This document shows, piece by piece, positions 34,653-43,022 of a stretch of DNA of 64,000 nt (positions within the stretch are counted from its first letter, which is position 1; the number at the start of each line of letters is the position of its first letter). Position numbers and translations under genes: made by a program. The stretch spans positions 1-64,000 of the forward strand of contig CAVENX010000035.1 in the NCBI GenBank assembly GCA_963617275.1. The letters are read 5' to 3'. The stretch comes from Limivicinus sp963617275 (GTDB lineage: Bacteria > Bacillota > Clostridia > Oscillospirales > Oscillospiraceae). The notes below the pieces were generated by a model. That model had not been told where the DNA came from. It saw only the letters and a program-made list of their open reading frames with translations, and made no database searches.

Positions 34653-37600
34653 TTACTTTCCCTCATCCTCATCCCGGTCGAAATTCTTTTTTATCACCGC
34701 CGCGTCGCGCATATCAAGACTGCTGCTCTGGTCAACATCGGCAAGGATAAAGCTCCTCATCGGGATATCGTCGAAGTCCTCAAAATCGCCGTTGAACATC
34801 CTGCGCATAAGTTTCAGGTCTTCCCCGTCAATTTTACCGTCCTCATTCACATCGCATATGACCTCATAATCCCCGTTGAGATTGTGTATTTCCTCAAGCG
34901 GCGGGATGTCGATCTTCTCTCCGGAATATCCTTCCTCCGCTTCAAGCTTTTCTCTCATCTCTCTTTCGTACATCAGGCTTACGCTGTCAACGGCGTATTC
35001 GGCAAATTCGTCATAGTCCTTATCCGATATTTCAAGCCAGACATATCCATCGAAAGAATCGGCTCTGATCATCTTGCTGTTGCTGAAGCAGACGGATCTT
35101 CCGTCCTCCGGCTCACCATAGACCACGACGAGATACATCGTTTTCCTGCCGTCAAGCGTCATAAACACTTCGCTTCCGATCTCAAGCTCAACGTCTCCGG
35201 CAAGCTTGCTCGTATATCCGCCGCCGTAGTATCTGCCGCCGCCCTTCGACGATGCTTTGTCCGATGTGACCGTGATCACGATATTATCGGTTATAGCTTT
35301 TGCAAACACCGTATATACGCCGTTGGAAACGGTGTAGTCCCTGCCCTTTTTAAGCGTCCTGCCGCCGGAAACCGTATCGTCGTCTTTGACGGTGGCTCCA
35401 ACCTTTATGACGGCGTTCCCCTTTGACAGGGTAAAGACGTAATCCGTCCCGGCCAGGAACGAGTCTATCTTGGTATAGCCCTTTCCGTCCGGCCTTGCGT
35501 TTTTAAGTCCGGTATACTCGGCGGTGTACCTTGAGGTGGCTCTTATCTCCGTGTCGGCGGTCATATACGCCCCGCGGATCGTATAGAAATACGCACCCTT
35601 TGCCTCGTCATAGACGGCTGTATATTCCTTGCCCTCTTTGAACGTCTTCCCGCCTGCCTTTATAGTTATCTTTGCGGCCGGGTAAACGGAAAACGTGAAA
35701 TTCACGCCCCTTTTCGCCGTGACGCCGTAATAGAAGCTGCATTCGCGCATATGTCCGTCAAAAGCGATGCTGCCGGCTTTCTGCCCTGCCGCATACACCT
35801 CGACCTCGTCCGCACCGAGCGCCGTTACGGCTATGTTGCTTTGGATAAGATCGCCGTATATCATGGCCTTTGTCTTTTGCGCGGATATCGAGTAGGTGCG
35901 CTTCGTAGTGCTCGTCTTGCCGAACTGCCTGAGATATATTTTCTGCGTTGTGTTCGGGTCAGCCTCCACGGTGAAGAGATAGCGGTATGTCGGCACGTCG
36001 CTTATCCGTCCGGTATAAGCGGTCTTCACGTCGGCGTTCACATAGGTTTCCCTGTTGGTAATGCTTTTGATCTTTTCCCTGCCCGCTATGGTATACGCAT
36101 ATTGGGCGAGCAGCGAAAAGTTGGTTTTTATGATAACATCGCCCGTTATGGGACTGCCGTTGTTTACTATGTACCGCCCGCCGTACTGCGTCACGGATAC
36201 GGGCTTTCCGCCCATTGTCGAGCCGGAAAAGTCGTATGCGTAGCAGTCGGTGTTCGGGTCGGGTGCAGTACCGTCAACATTTGCTTTTCCCCTGATGCTG
36301 TAAAGCGGTCTGTTAAGAAGCTCAAAGCTCAGTCCGCCGCTTTTATACGTGAACTCTCCGGTATGCGTCAGCGATGAATAGTTGAGCAGCACCGCGCTTG
36401 CATAATCAAAGGCGCTGTACTTCAGCTTTTCGGCTGTATTGTAGCCGTCCGCAAGCTTAACAAGGCAGTTGATCCTGAACACGCTGCGCGCCTCGGCAAT
36501 GATATCACCCTCCACCGACGGCACTGTATACTCGACATATGTTCCCAGCTCGTCCGAAGCAGTCGTTTTCTGAAGCTTTACTCCGTCAGGCTCAAGCATA
36601 AGCCCGCCCATCGAAACGTATATCTGAAGCTGCGTCTCGTTCATCTCATGAGTTCTGACCCTGAAAGTATAGCTCTCACCCGGCTTTACGGTTTCCGACG
36701 GCAGTTCGATAAGTGCTTCCTCATTGTTGCCCGAACCGCGCTTTTCGGCATTGTAGCCCAGCGACACGTCAACGTTGCCCTTGATGTCGCTTATTTTGTA
36801 TACGCTGCTCTCCGCCGTTGAGATCATCCCGTACTCCGGCTGCGGCCAGAGCGGATGGTACACGCCGTTCACCGAATATATCGGGTGCGGCGCGGTCGGC
36901 GCGGGTTTTTTATAATAGAAGTAATACGCCTGCTTGCCGCTGTTGTCCGAATCTTCGACAACGGAGCCTATCATGTGCTCATCCTCGGAATACGGCACAA
37001 GTCCGGCGGCGGCTTCCCACATATTTACGTAGTTCTTCGTCTTTGTAATATCATGCTTGTTCGCATATATCAGGATATTACCTGTAATATACTCCTTCGG
37101 CACGGTGATCTCCCAGCAGCAGGTATAGGTTTTCCCGTCAAGCTCCTTGGGCGTGTCGATTTTCTTAAGCGTATAGCCGCAGAAGTCAATACCGTTGATC
37201 TTTATTATGGGCAGGGCATACGCCGCGGCGGACATGAAATCCTCCGGCAGTGGATCCATATACTGTGCCTGTGCAGCATAAAACACATAGTCCTTATCCG
37301 CATCGGCGGTATCTGATGTGAGAAACACGCTCTTTATATCGGCAGCGCTCTCAACGTCGCCAATGACGGCGGCGCTGAATTTTGCCGCGGTCTTCCCCGT
37401 CAGCTTGATATGCACATCGCCGGTCGCAGCGGCCTGCACGGTTTTTGCCTCGTCTGCATAAAGGGTAAACACGCTGTTATCGGCGTTTGCCCCGACAAAG
37501 AGTGCGGCAAAGCCTCCGGCTTCGGCGTTCTGCATGGTCACAGTCCACGCAAAATCCGTGTACAGTCTTTTGTCCGCATTGCCCGCACTGTCCGCAAAGC

Positions 37601-38156
37601 CGAAGGAAAGCGCTTCACCCGCCTCAAAATGATTATCGGCTCTGCCCGTCAGGGCGAACACAAAGCCGCTTCCGGTCGCGTCCTCAAAAAACGCGGTGAA
37701 CTGCTTCTTCGGTTCTTCCGGCTTATTGGACGGGCTTGGCGAAGGCTCGACCGGCTGTGTAGGTGTCGGCTCCGGCGTTGGCTCAGCCGTCGGCGTTGGC
37801 TCGGGCGTTGTCGCCGGTTCGGGTGTTGCCGTCGGTTCGGGTGTTGCCGTCGGTTCCGGTGTTGCCGTCGGTTCCGGTGTTGCCGTCGGTTCCGGCGTTG
37901 ACGTAGGCTCGGGCGTTGTCACCGGCTCGGGCGTTGTCACCGGCTCGGGCGTTGTCACCGGCTGCACAGATTCGACAGGCGGTACAGGCGTATCCGGCGG
38001 CACGATATCGCCGCCGCTTACCGGAAGCGTGTCTCCGGTTCCGCCGATCTCTTCGTAAACCTGATTATCCGTAGTTTCGGCAAGGGCAGTCTCTCCGGCA
38101 AAGGACAGACACATCACCGCCGCAAGTAAAAGAGCTGTTAATCTGCGCATATTCAC
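34653..38156 (-). CDS. Large secreted protein with Thr-Pro-Glu linker and C-terminal dockerin
   Basis: A 1,167-residue protein. A signal peptide (to ~27) precedes a ~90-residue TPEP-rich linker (residues ~65-145) that should be extended and perhaps glycosylated. A long middle region of beta-rich, repeat-like modules follows; I recognise no catalytic domain. The C-terminus (~1095-1160) is a type I dockerin: DVNEDGKIDGEDLKLMRRMF and ADVDQSSSLDMRDAAVIKKN are two calcium F-hand loops with Asp/Asn at positions 1, 3, 5, 9 and 12. Dockerins bind cohesins, and the next gene encodes a cohesin-like membrane protein, so the pair may be a small self-contained surface assembly. Confidence 0.85.
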   Translation of the reverse strand: MNMRRLTALLLAAVMCLSFAGETALAETTDNQVYEEIGGTGDTLPVSGGDIVPPDTPVPPVESVQPVTTPEPVTTPEPVTTPEPTSTPEPTATPEPTATPEPTATPEPTATPEPATTPEPTPTAEPTPEPTPTQPVEPSPSPSNKPEEPKKQFTAFFEDATGSGFVFALTGRADNHFEAGEALSFGFADSAGNADKRLYTDFAWTVTMQNAEAGGFAALFVGANADNSVFTLYADEAKTVQAAATGDVHIKLTGKTAAKFSAAVIGDVESAADIKSVFLTSDTADADKDYVFYAAQAQYMDPLPEDFMSAAAYALPIIKINGIDFCGYTLKKIDTPKELDGKTYTCCWEITVPKEYITGNILIYANKHDITKTKNYVNMWEAAAGLVPYSEDEHMIGSVVEDSDNSGKQAYYFYYKKPAPTAPHPIYSVNGVYHPLWPQPEYGMISTAESSVYKISDIKGNVDVSLGYNAEKRGSGNNEEALIELPSETVKPGESYTFRVRTHEMNETQLQIYVSMGGLMLEPDGVKLQKTTASDELGTYVEYTVPSVEGDIIAEARSVFRINCLVKLADGYNTAEKLKYSAFDYASAVLLNYSSLTHTGEFTYKSGGLSFELLNRPLYSIRGKANVDGTAPDPNTDCYAYDFSGSTMGGKPVSVTQYGGRYIVNNGSPITGDVIIKTNFSLLAQYAYTIAGREKIKSITNRETYVNADVKTAYTGRISDVPTYRYLFTVEADPNTTQKIYLRQFGKTSTTKRTYSISAQKTKAMIYGDLIQSNIAVTALGADEVEVYAAGQKAGSIAFDGHMRECSFYYGVTAKRGVNFTFSVYPAAKITIKAGGKTFKEGKEYTAVYDEAKGAYFYTIRGAYMTADTEIRATSRYTAEYTGLKNARPDGKGYTKIDSFLAGTDYVFTLSKGNAVIKVGATVKDDDTVSGGRTLKKGRDYTVSNGVYTVFAKAITDNIVITVTSDKASSKGGGRYYGGGYTSKLAGDVELEIGSEVFMTLDGRKTMYLVVVYGEPEDGRSVCFSNSKMIRADSFDGYVWLEISDKDYDEFAEYAVDSVSLMYEREMREKLEAEEGYSGEKIDIPPLEEIHNLNGDYEVICDVNEDGKIDGEDLKLMRRMFNGDFEDFDDIPMRSFILADVDQSSSLDMRDAAVIKKNFDRDEDEGK
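37807..37968 (-). repeat. Nine 18-bp tandem units in the linker coding region
   Basis: Units resemble GTTGCCGTCGGTTCCGGT on the plus strand and encode the TPEP-type hexapeptide repeat on the minus strand. Three central units are nearly identical; edge units diverge. Length can vary by whole units without loss of frame. Confidence 0.85.
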
Positions 38157-38311
38157 CTCTCCGCAATATATTTTCAGCTTACCAAGGATCGTGATTCCTC
38201 GGCAAAAGTGGCTTTATCCTTGCCGCAGGCAAAAGCATCATGCGGCATTGGGTTTTGCACCGCATCATCCGGCGCGTCTTAGCTATATTTTTCATAAAAC
38301 ATTACAATTTA

Positions 38312-38340
38312 ATGATAACATTTTTCCATATATGTTTCAA
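38312..38340 (-). promoter_or_regulatory. Promoter of the dockerin/cohesin-like operon
   Basis: TTGAAA (38335-38340), 17 bases, TATCAT (38312-38317) on the minus strand. The start near 38306 gives a ~150-base leader with a GCCGCA/TGCGGC stem and a CCAAGGAT/ATTCCTCGG-type stem ahead of GAGAGG. No known riboswitch class was recognised. Confidence 0.6.
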
Positions 38341-38388
38341 GCAAAATTTGCGTCCATGTCTCCTCGCTGCTTATGCTCTTTTTAACAT

Positions 38389-38423
38389 CAAAAAACGGGC
38401 TTTCCCGTCGGGGAAAGCCCGTT
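38389..38423 (-). terminator. Terminator of the zinc-ribbon gene
   Basis: AACGGGCTTTCCC pairs perfectly with GGGAAAGCCCGTT around GTCG, and TTTTTT follows on the minus strand. Confidence 0.85.
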
Positions 38424-38452
38424 GCACAACATCTCTATCTTATATCACTTGC

Positions 38453-38710
38453 TCAACGTGCCGATTTTGCAAAAGTATGCTCCATCCACGTATTCACATT
38501 GTTCTCGTTCAGGCCGAGTCCCTTTGCGATAAACGCAACGGATTCGTTGAAGTTGAGCTTGCGAAGGCGCTCAAAATTGGTCTCACGGTATTTGGCGGAA
38601 TCGTCGCTGATATTGCGGCCTTCAATATATCCGCAATCGTAGCACATATACATATCAATTTTTCTGTGGCCGTCCATAACCATATCACTACCGCAGCGAG
38701 GGCACTTCAT
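38453..38710 (-). CDS. Small zinc-ribbon protein, 85 aa
   Basis: Two Cys pairs, CPRCGSDM and MYMCYDCGYIEG, form an N-terminal zinc ribbon. The C-terminal half, FERLRKLNFNESVAFIAKGL followed by GLNENNVNTWMEH, looks like a short helical pair. GGAGG lies 8 bases before ATG 38710, so the longer frame is rejected. It is monocistronic, with its own terminator and a dyad upstream. Function unknown; small ribbon proteins of this size can act as transcription-related or metal-sensing factors. Confidence 0.75.
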   Translation of the reverse strand: MKCPRCGSDMVMDGHRKIDMYMCYDCGYIEGRNISDDSAKYRETNFERLRKLNFNESVAFIAKGLGLNENNVNTWMEHTFAKSAR

Positions 38711-38729
38711 AAAACCATCCTCCAAACTC

Positions 38730-38748
38730 ACTAACGCACTTAGTTAGT
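38730..38748 (-). promoter_or_regulatory. Dyad upstream of the zinc-ribbon gene; rest of the 330-bp gap
   Basis: ACTAAC and GTTAGT form a perfect 6-bp dyad with a 7-base centre, 20 bases before the start. It is a possible operator. Apart from it and the prmA promoter, the 38711-39040 gap shows a TATAAT at 38906-38911 with no good -35, and nothing else I can name. Confidence 0.4.
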
Positions 38749-38973
38749 TATTTAACTTACAGGTACAGTATATTATGCTGACAGAAATTTGTCAATATCA
38801 TTTTTGCCAATCAAGCCCGTTTTTTGTAAAAAAGATGCATAAACTTATTGCAGGATGGTTATTTATTTAACACACGCTCATCCCCTGACCTCGCAGGCTG
38901 CGACGTATAATACGGCAAGAGCGGCATCAGAACGCAGCTTCCGCGCCGGATACCGCGGACGCACTGTAAAGTG

Positions 38974-39002
38974 TTGCCTTTACAGGCGAATTGGATTATT
39001 AT
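38974..39002 (+). promoter_or_regulatory. Promoter of prmA
   Basis: TTGCCT (38974-38979), 17 bases, TATTAT (38997-39002), with a start about 30 bases before the ribosome site AAGGAG. Confidence 0.55.
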
Positions 39003-39040
39003 GATTATAAACCGGTCGAATAATAAGGAGTAAAAGACAG

Positions 39041-39958
39041 ATGAGATATACCGAAGTTTCTCTTGACACGCCCGCAGAGGCAATGGATGTGCGCTGCGAT
39101 GAGCTTACGGCGCTCGGCGTTGAGGGTTTTGTGATTGAAAACGAGGCGGATTTTCATGATTTTCTCGAAAACAGCCGCCAATACTGGGATTATGTTGACG
39201 AAAGCGTCGAAAAGGCTTATCAGGGCGTAAGCAGGATAAAATTCTATCTTACCGACGACGACGCAGGTAAGGCGGTTCTTGCAAGGGTCACGGCGGCTTT
39301 TCCGGACTGTGCCGTATCGCAGACCGAGGACAGAGATTGGGAAAACGATTGGAAAAGCTGCTATGAACCAATTGAAACGGGAAAGCGGCTCGTCGTGGTG
39401 CCGGAATGGCTGGACGTTCCGGACGATGGGCGTACTCCCCTGCGGCTTGACCCCGGTATTGCATTCGGGACAGGCAGTCACCCCACTACAAAGCTTTCCC
39501 TCGCCGCGCTTGAGGATTACGCAGGCAGCGGTGTAAACGTGCTTGATCTTGGCTGCGGCAGCGGAATACTCGGCATAGGCGCGCTTTTGTTGGGCTGCGA
39601 CGCTTGCGTGGGGTGCGATATAGACCCCAAAGCAAAGGACGCGGCCATGATGAACGCACGGCTCAACGGCATTGGCGAGGAGAAGATCAGAATCTATTCC
39701 GGCGACATTCTGAAAGACGCTTCCCTGCGCAGAACGCTGGGGACGGGGTACCGTCTCGTTCTGGCGAATATCGTGGCTGACGTCATCATTTCTCTGTCCG
39801 CGTTTGCGCGGCAGTTTATGGCCGAGGATGGGACATTCATTTGCTCAGGAATTATAGATGACCGCTGGAAAGAGGTAAGCTCCGTCATTTTAAACAACGG
39901 CTTCACCATCGTCAGCCACACGCAGGAGGACGAATGGCACTGCTTTGTGTGCAAATAA
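39041..39958 (+). CDS. prmA: Ribosomal protein L11 methyltransferase
   Basis: A 305-residue PrmA. The N-terminal substrate-recognition domain (MRYTEVSLDTPAEAMDVRCD) precedes the SAM-binding fold, where LDLGCGSGILGIGALLLG is motif I and GIAFGTGSHPTTKLSL is the PrmA-specific loop. It trimethylates L11 lysines. The gene ends 21 bases before a CorA-type gene and shares its transcript. Confidence 0.93.
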   Translation: MRYTEVSLDTPAEAMDVRCDELTALGVEGFVIENEADFHDFLENSRQYWDYVDESVEKAYQGVSRIKFYLTDDDAGKAVLARVTAAFPDCAVSQTEDRDWENDWKSCYEPIETGKRLVVVPEWLDVPDDGRTPLRLDPGIAFGTGSHPTTKLSLAALEDYAGSGVNVLDLGCGSGILGIGALLLGCDACVGCDIDPKAKDAAMMNARLNGIGEEKIRIYSGDILKDASLRRTLGTGYRLVLANIVADVIISLSAFARQFMAEDGTFICSGIIDDRWKEVSSVILNNGFTIVSHTQEDEWHCFVCK

Positions 39959-39979
39959 GGCTTTGAAAGGACTTGCTAT

Positions 39980-40891
39980 ATGCAGCATTACGCACTTACA
40001 GAGGACGGCAGTCTGCAAGCCGTCGGTGATTGCAGCGGCAAAACACCGTTTTTTACTATTATGACAACGGAGGAACTGCACGGGCACAAGGAAGAAATAA
40101 CGTGCTATAAGGAACTGCTCCACAGTCTCGGCTCGATCCGCTATTGCAAGGCGGAGATCTTCAAAAGCTGCATTATAGGCACTTTACGCCTGCCGCAGAA
40201 AAGCAGTCAGCGCGCGCCGCTTCTCTCTCTGTGCTTTTATCTGACAGGTCAATCGCTTCTCTTTGTTGAAGATACGGGCGATTTAAAAGCATGGCTGGAA
40301 AAGCGCATAAAGCTGTTTCATGAGCTGCAAACCCCCGCTCAGCTTCTTTTGCGGTTTATGGAGCAAATGATTGAAGACGATGTTCTCTATCTTTCTCATA
40401 TTGAATCGGAGACAGAGAAGCTTGAAGAAAAAGCCCTCGACGTTGACCCGGGCGAGTTCTTCTCGCTGCTGACAAGGCGAAGGCAAAAGCTGTCTGAGCT
40501 GGACGCATATTATAGGCAAATGACAGGCATCGGAGAGCTCTTTCAGTCCCGCCCGTGTTCATCCTTTTCACTTGATGAGCAGGATTGGGAGAAATTCACC
40601 CATTACACGGAAAGGCTTCAGGATCATGTGCAGCTGCTGCGCGAAAATATGCTCCAGATCCGTGAGCTTTACCAATCAATGCAGGACGCACGGCAGAATA
40701 AGATCATGGGTATTCTTACGATCGTCACCACCTTTTTCCTGCCGCTCACTCTGATCACCGGATGGTACGGAATGAACTTCACATATATGCCGGAGCTAAG
40801 ATGGCGCTACGGTTATCCTATCGTGATCATTGCTGCGCTATGCATCGCCGCCGCGGAATATTTTTATTTCAAAAAGAAAAAATTTTTTTGA
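39980..40891 (+). CDS. CorA-type divalent cation channel
   Basis: A 303-residue protein of the CorA/CorC-like 2-TM-GxN family. The cytoplasmic part is helical (long heptad region at ~100-225, with LLRFMEQMIEDDVLYLSHIE). Two C-terminal membrane helices flank the pore-mouth motif YGMNF: TTFFLPLTLITGWYGMNFTY. The acidic MPEL outer loop and a basic tail KKKKFF follow. Mg2+ is the usual ion, but Co2+, Ni2+ or Zn2+ specificity cannot be excluded. Homopentamer in the family. Confidence 0.88.
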   Translation: MQHYALTEDGSLQAVGDCSGKTPFFTIMTTEELHGHKEEITCYKELLHSLGSIRYCKAEIFKSCIIGTLRLPQKSSQRAPLLSLCFYLTGQSLLFVEDTGDLKAWLEKRIKLFHELQTPAQLLLRFMEQMIEDDVLYLSHIESETEKLEEKALDVDPGEFFSLLTRRRQKLSELDAYYRQMTGIGELFQSRPCSSFSLDEQDWEKFTHYTERLQDHVQLLRENMLQIRELYQSMQDARQNKIMGILTIVTTFFLPLTLITGWYGMNFTYMPELRWRYGYPIVIIAALCIAAAEYFYFKKKKFF

Positions 40892-40901
40892 TTTTTCCAT
40901 G

Positions 40902-40943
40902 AAAACGGCAGGAGCAAAATTGAAATTTTGCTCCTGCCGTTTT
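40902..40943. terminator. Bidirectional terminator between corA-type gene and CRISPR array
   Basis: A perfect 19-bp stem with a 4-base loop (arms 40902-40920 and 40925-40943), bounded by A4 and T4. It ends the cation-channel transcript on the plus strand and, 10 bases past the last repeat, the CRISPR precursor transcript on the minus strand. Confidence 0.85.
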
Positions 40944-40953
40944 GTATTAAAAT

Positions 40954-41913
40954 ATTTGACTACCATTTAGGATTACACTACTCTCAAACCGTACTTCTTC
41001 TCAAGCCGCTTCCGCCGCGGTTTGACTACCATTTAGGATTACACTACTCTCAAACTTATAATCGACGCAGCTGGAAACAGCTATAGTTTGACTACCATTT
41101 AGGATTACACTACTCTCAAACAGTAGATGAAAGGTGCAGAATGGTCTCGAAGTTTGACTACCATTTAGGATTACACTACTCTCAAACCGGGCGCGCGGAT
41201 CACACGGCACTCGCAGTGTTTGACTACCATTTAGGATTACACTACTCTCAAACGCGGCGTCGATTACGGCTGCGACTACACGAGTTTGACTACCATTTAG
41301 GATTACACTACTCTCAAACAACACGTGTTCGGATTTGTCGGTATCCAAGGTTTGACTACCATTTAGGATTACACTACTCTCAAACGAACTGTGCTGTTAC
41401 TTCCCCGCGGAAGGTGTTTGACTACCATTTAGGATTACACTACTCTCAAACATAATACTCGTAAGACAGAGGAAACTCTTAGTTTGACTACCATTTAGGA
41501 TTACACTACTCTCAAACCATTAAGAAATACAGCGTTAGCTGCACGCAGTTTGACTACCATTTAGGATTACACTACTCTCAAACATTAAATATCTTGCCTT
41601 GAAATGGTATCAAGTTTGACTACCATTTAGGATTACACTACTCTCAAACTGTAAACCGTCGCAAGACTTGTTTACAGTGGTTTGACTACCATTTAGGATT
41701 ACACTACTCTCAAACCATGTGGCAGAATTATAGCAAATGATTTTAGTTTGACTACCATTTAGGATTACACTACTCTCAAACAGTCGTACCATCTACCCTC
41801 GTCACCGCAGGGTTTGACTACCATTTAGGATTACACTACTCTCAAACTTGGGGAAGAAACAAGCCGACTTGAAAAAGGTTTGACTACCATTTAGGATTAC
41901 ACTACTCTCAAAC
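40954..41913 (-). CRISPR. Type II-A CRISPR array, 15 repeats and 14 spacers
   Basis: Repeats are 36 bp at a strict 66-bp period, with 30-bp spacers. In transcript orientation (minus strand) a repeat starts GTTTGAGAGTAGTG and ends GGTAGTCAAAC. Fourteen copies are identical; the leftmost one (40954-40989) has a changed terminal base, as expected for the leader-distal end. The leader is therefore on the right, next to csn2. Complementarity to the tracrRNA at 47904-48019 confirms orientation. I saw no spacer matching the rest of the window by eye. Newest spacers are at the right end (from 41848). Confidence 0.98.
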
Positions 41914-42052
41914 CTCAAATTTCAAATTGCCAACTAAAAAATGCAAATCGTTAATTTAGTGAGAGCAAACCGGTACTACCTTCCGGCTGTAATCCACCAT
42001 GGTAAGCAGTGTCATCTTTTTGAAGTATAGCACATCTTTTCAGAAAACGCAA
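41914..42052 (-). promoter_or_regulatory. CRISPR leader with array promoter and leader-anchoring motif
   Basis: On the minus strand, TTGCGT (42047-42052), 17 bases, TATACT (42024-42029). Transcription should start near 42017. The -35 lies inside the last codons of csn2. Directly against the first repeat (41914-41920) is ATTTGAG, identical to a leader-anchoring sequence described for streptococcal type II-A systems, which directs new spacer insertion. Confidence 0.75.
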
Positions 42053-42705
42053 AGGTCATTGTCAATAATAACGGCTTTCTCGTCATCCGGCTGTTCCCGG
42101 CGCTGCGTATCTTCTATCAGCATAAGCTGAAGCTTTTCGTATCTGACACTTTTATAAAACAATTTTATTTCATCGACAGACATACACGCTTTCAGATTAT
42201 ATATCACCGTCAGCTTTTTCCCGAAGAACATTCTATTAAGCTTCATATATGTCAGCAGTGCTTCCGCAAAGCTTATCTCATCCGTATCCACGCAGAAATC
42301 CAGCAGTTTAATTAGTTGATCCGGCGCTTCGAGCTCTGTAAAGGACGCATCGTACTCCATCGAAGCGCTTATTTTTTCAGCCAGCATATTAATTTCACAA
42401 ATGATCCGGCAAAACTCTTCATAATACTCCGCCGCGCTTTTGCAGGCGTCCTGATTGATTTTACTGCTGATTTTCTTGGAATCGATCTCCGGCGAAAAGG
42501 GGTCGCTCACAAACAATACCGACTTGGCGATTTCAACGGTCTCATGGTTTTCGGACAGGACAAATTCGCCCTGTCCCCCATCAACCTGCTGCTTCAGAGA
42601 TATGATCGCCTTCCGCAATTCCCTGGCGTTTTCAATTACCAAAACGCTGACATAGTTTTCGTCAAACTCTATCGGCGTATTTAAAAGCGGATAGGCAAGC
42701 TTCAT
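42040..42705 (-). CDS. csn2: CRISPR adaptation protein Csn2 (type II-A)
   Basis: A 221-residue protein of normal Csn2 length. The conserved N-terminus LNTPIEFDENYVSVLVIENA and the C-terminal IIDNDLCVF are family marks, with LTVIYNLKACMSVDEIKLFY between them. Csn2 forms a tetrameric ring that slides on double-stranded DNA ends and assists Cas1-Cas2 and Cas9 in spacer acquisition. Its presence defines subtype II-A. It overlaps the end of cas2 by 4 bases, and its 3' end contains the array promoter -35. Confidence 0.93.
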   Translation of the reverse strand: MKLAYPLLNTPIEFDENYVSVLVIENARELRKAIISLKQQVDGGQGEFVLSENHETVEIAKSVLFVSDPFSPEIDSKKISSKINQDACKSAAEYYEEFCRIICEINMLAEKISASMEYDASFTELEAPDQLIKLLDFCVDTDEISFAEALLTYMKLNRMFFGKKLTVIYNLKACMSVDEIKLFYKSVRYEKLQLMLIEDTQRREQPDDEKAVIIDNDLCVF

Positions 42706-43022
42706 AGTTCGATCAGCCTTTCATCACTGTTTATTATGTCTCCGTCATATGTACCCACAATATATTCCATGCGGGAGTACTGCTTTTCAGTCACTACCAG
42801 TGCCTGCACCAGTCCTTGCAACGGCTTGTGCTTCCGGACATTGTCCAGCATTATCCCGACGGCGGTCTGATTCAATGCCAGCTTGCAATATACAGACTCC
42901 TGCATCATCATAAAGCCGTTTTTTATAAGGAATTTGCGAAAACGGCTGTATTCCCTGCGTTCTGCGGAAGTCTCCACCGGCAGATCAAAGAATATCATCA
43001 TTCTCATAAATCTGTAACTCAT
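42702..43022 (-). CDS. cas2: CRISPR-associated protein Cas2
   Basis: A 106-residue ferredoxin-fold protein. RMMIFFDLPVETSAERREY holds the conserved Asp after the first strand, and SVYCKLALNQTAVGIML follows. It forms the centre of the Cas1-Cas2 integrase. The start at 43022 overlaps cas1 by 38 bases and has no clear ribosome site; the Met at 43007 is an alternative closer to the usual family start. Translational coupling to cas1 is likely. Confidence 0.93.
   Translation of the reverse strand: MSYRFMRMMIFFDLPVETSAERREYSRFRKFLIKNGFMMMQESVYCKLALNQTAVGIMLDNVRKHKPLQGLVQALVVTEKQYSRMEYIVGTYDGDIINSDERLIEL

Noticed and set aside
37696..38058. A Gly-Ser-Val repeat protein on the plus strand
   Set aside because: Produced by the 18-bp tandem units coding for the TPEP linker on the other strand.
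38157..38306. Riboswitch before the dockerin gene
   Set aside because: Some stems and an AAAGCCAC stretch resemble c-di-GMP-I pieces, but the rest of the consensus is missing.
41001..41792. Repetitive open frames across the CRISPR array on both strands
   Set aside because: Their repeat units (SSVILNGSQT, FDYHLGLHYSQT) are just translations of the 36-bp repeat; 66-bp periodicity keeps the frame open by chance.
40954..41913. Spacers aimed at genes in this window
   Set aside because: No spacer could be matched to other sequence here by eye; a real search is needed, so no self-targeting is claimed.
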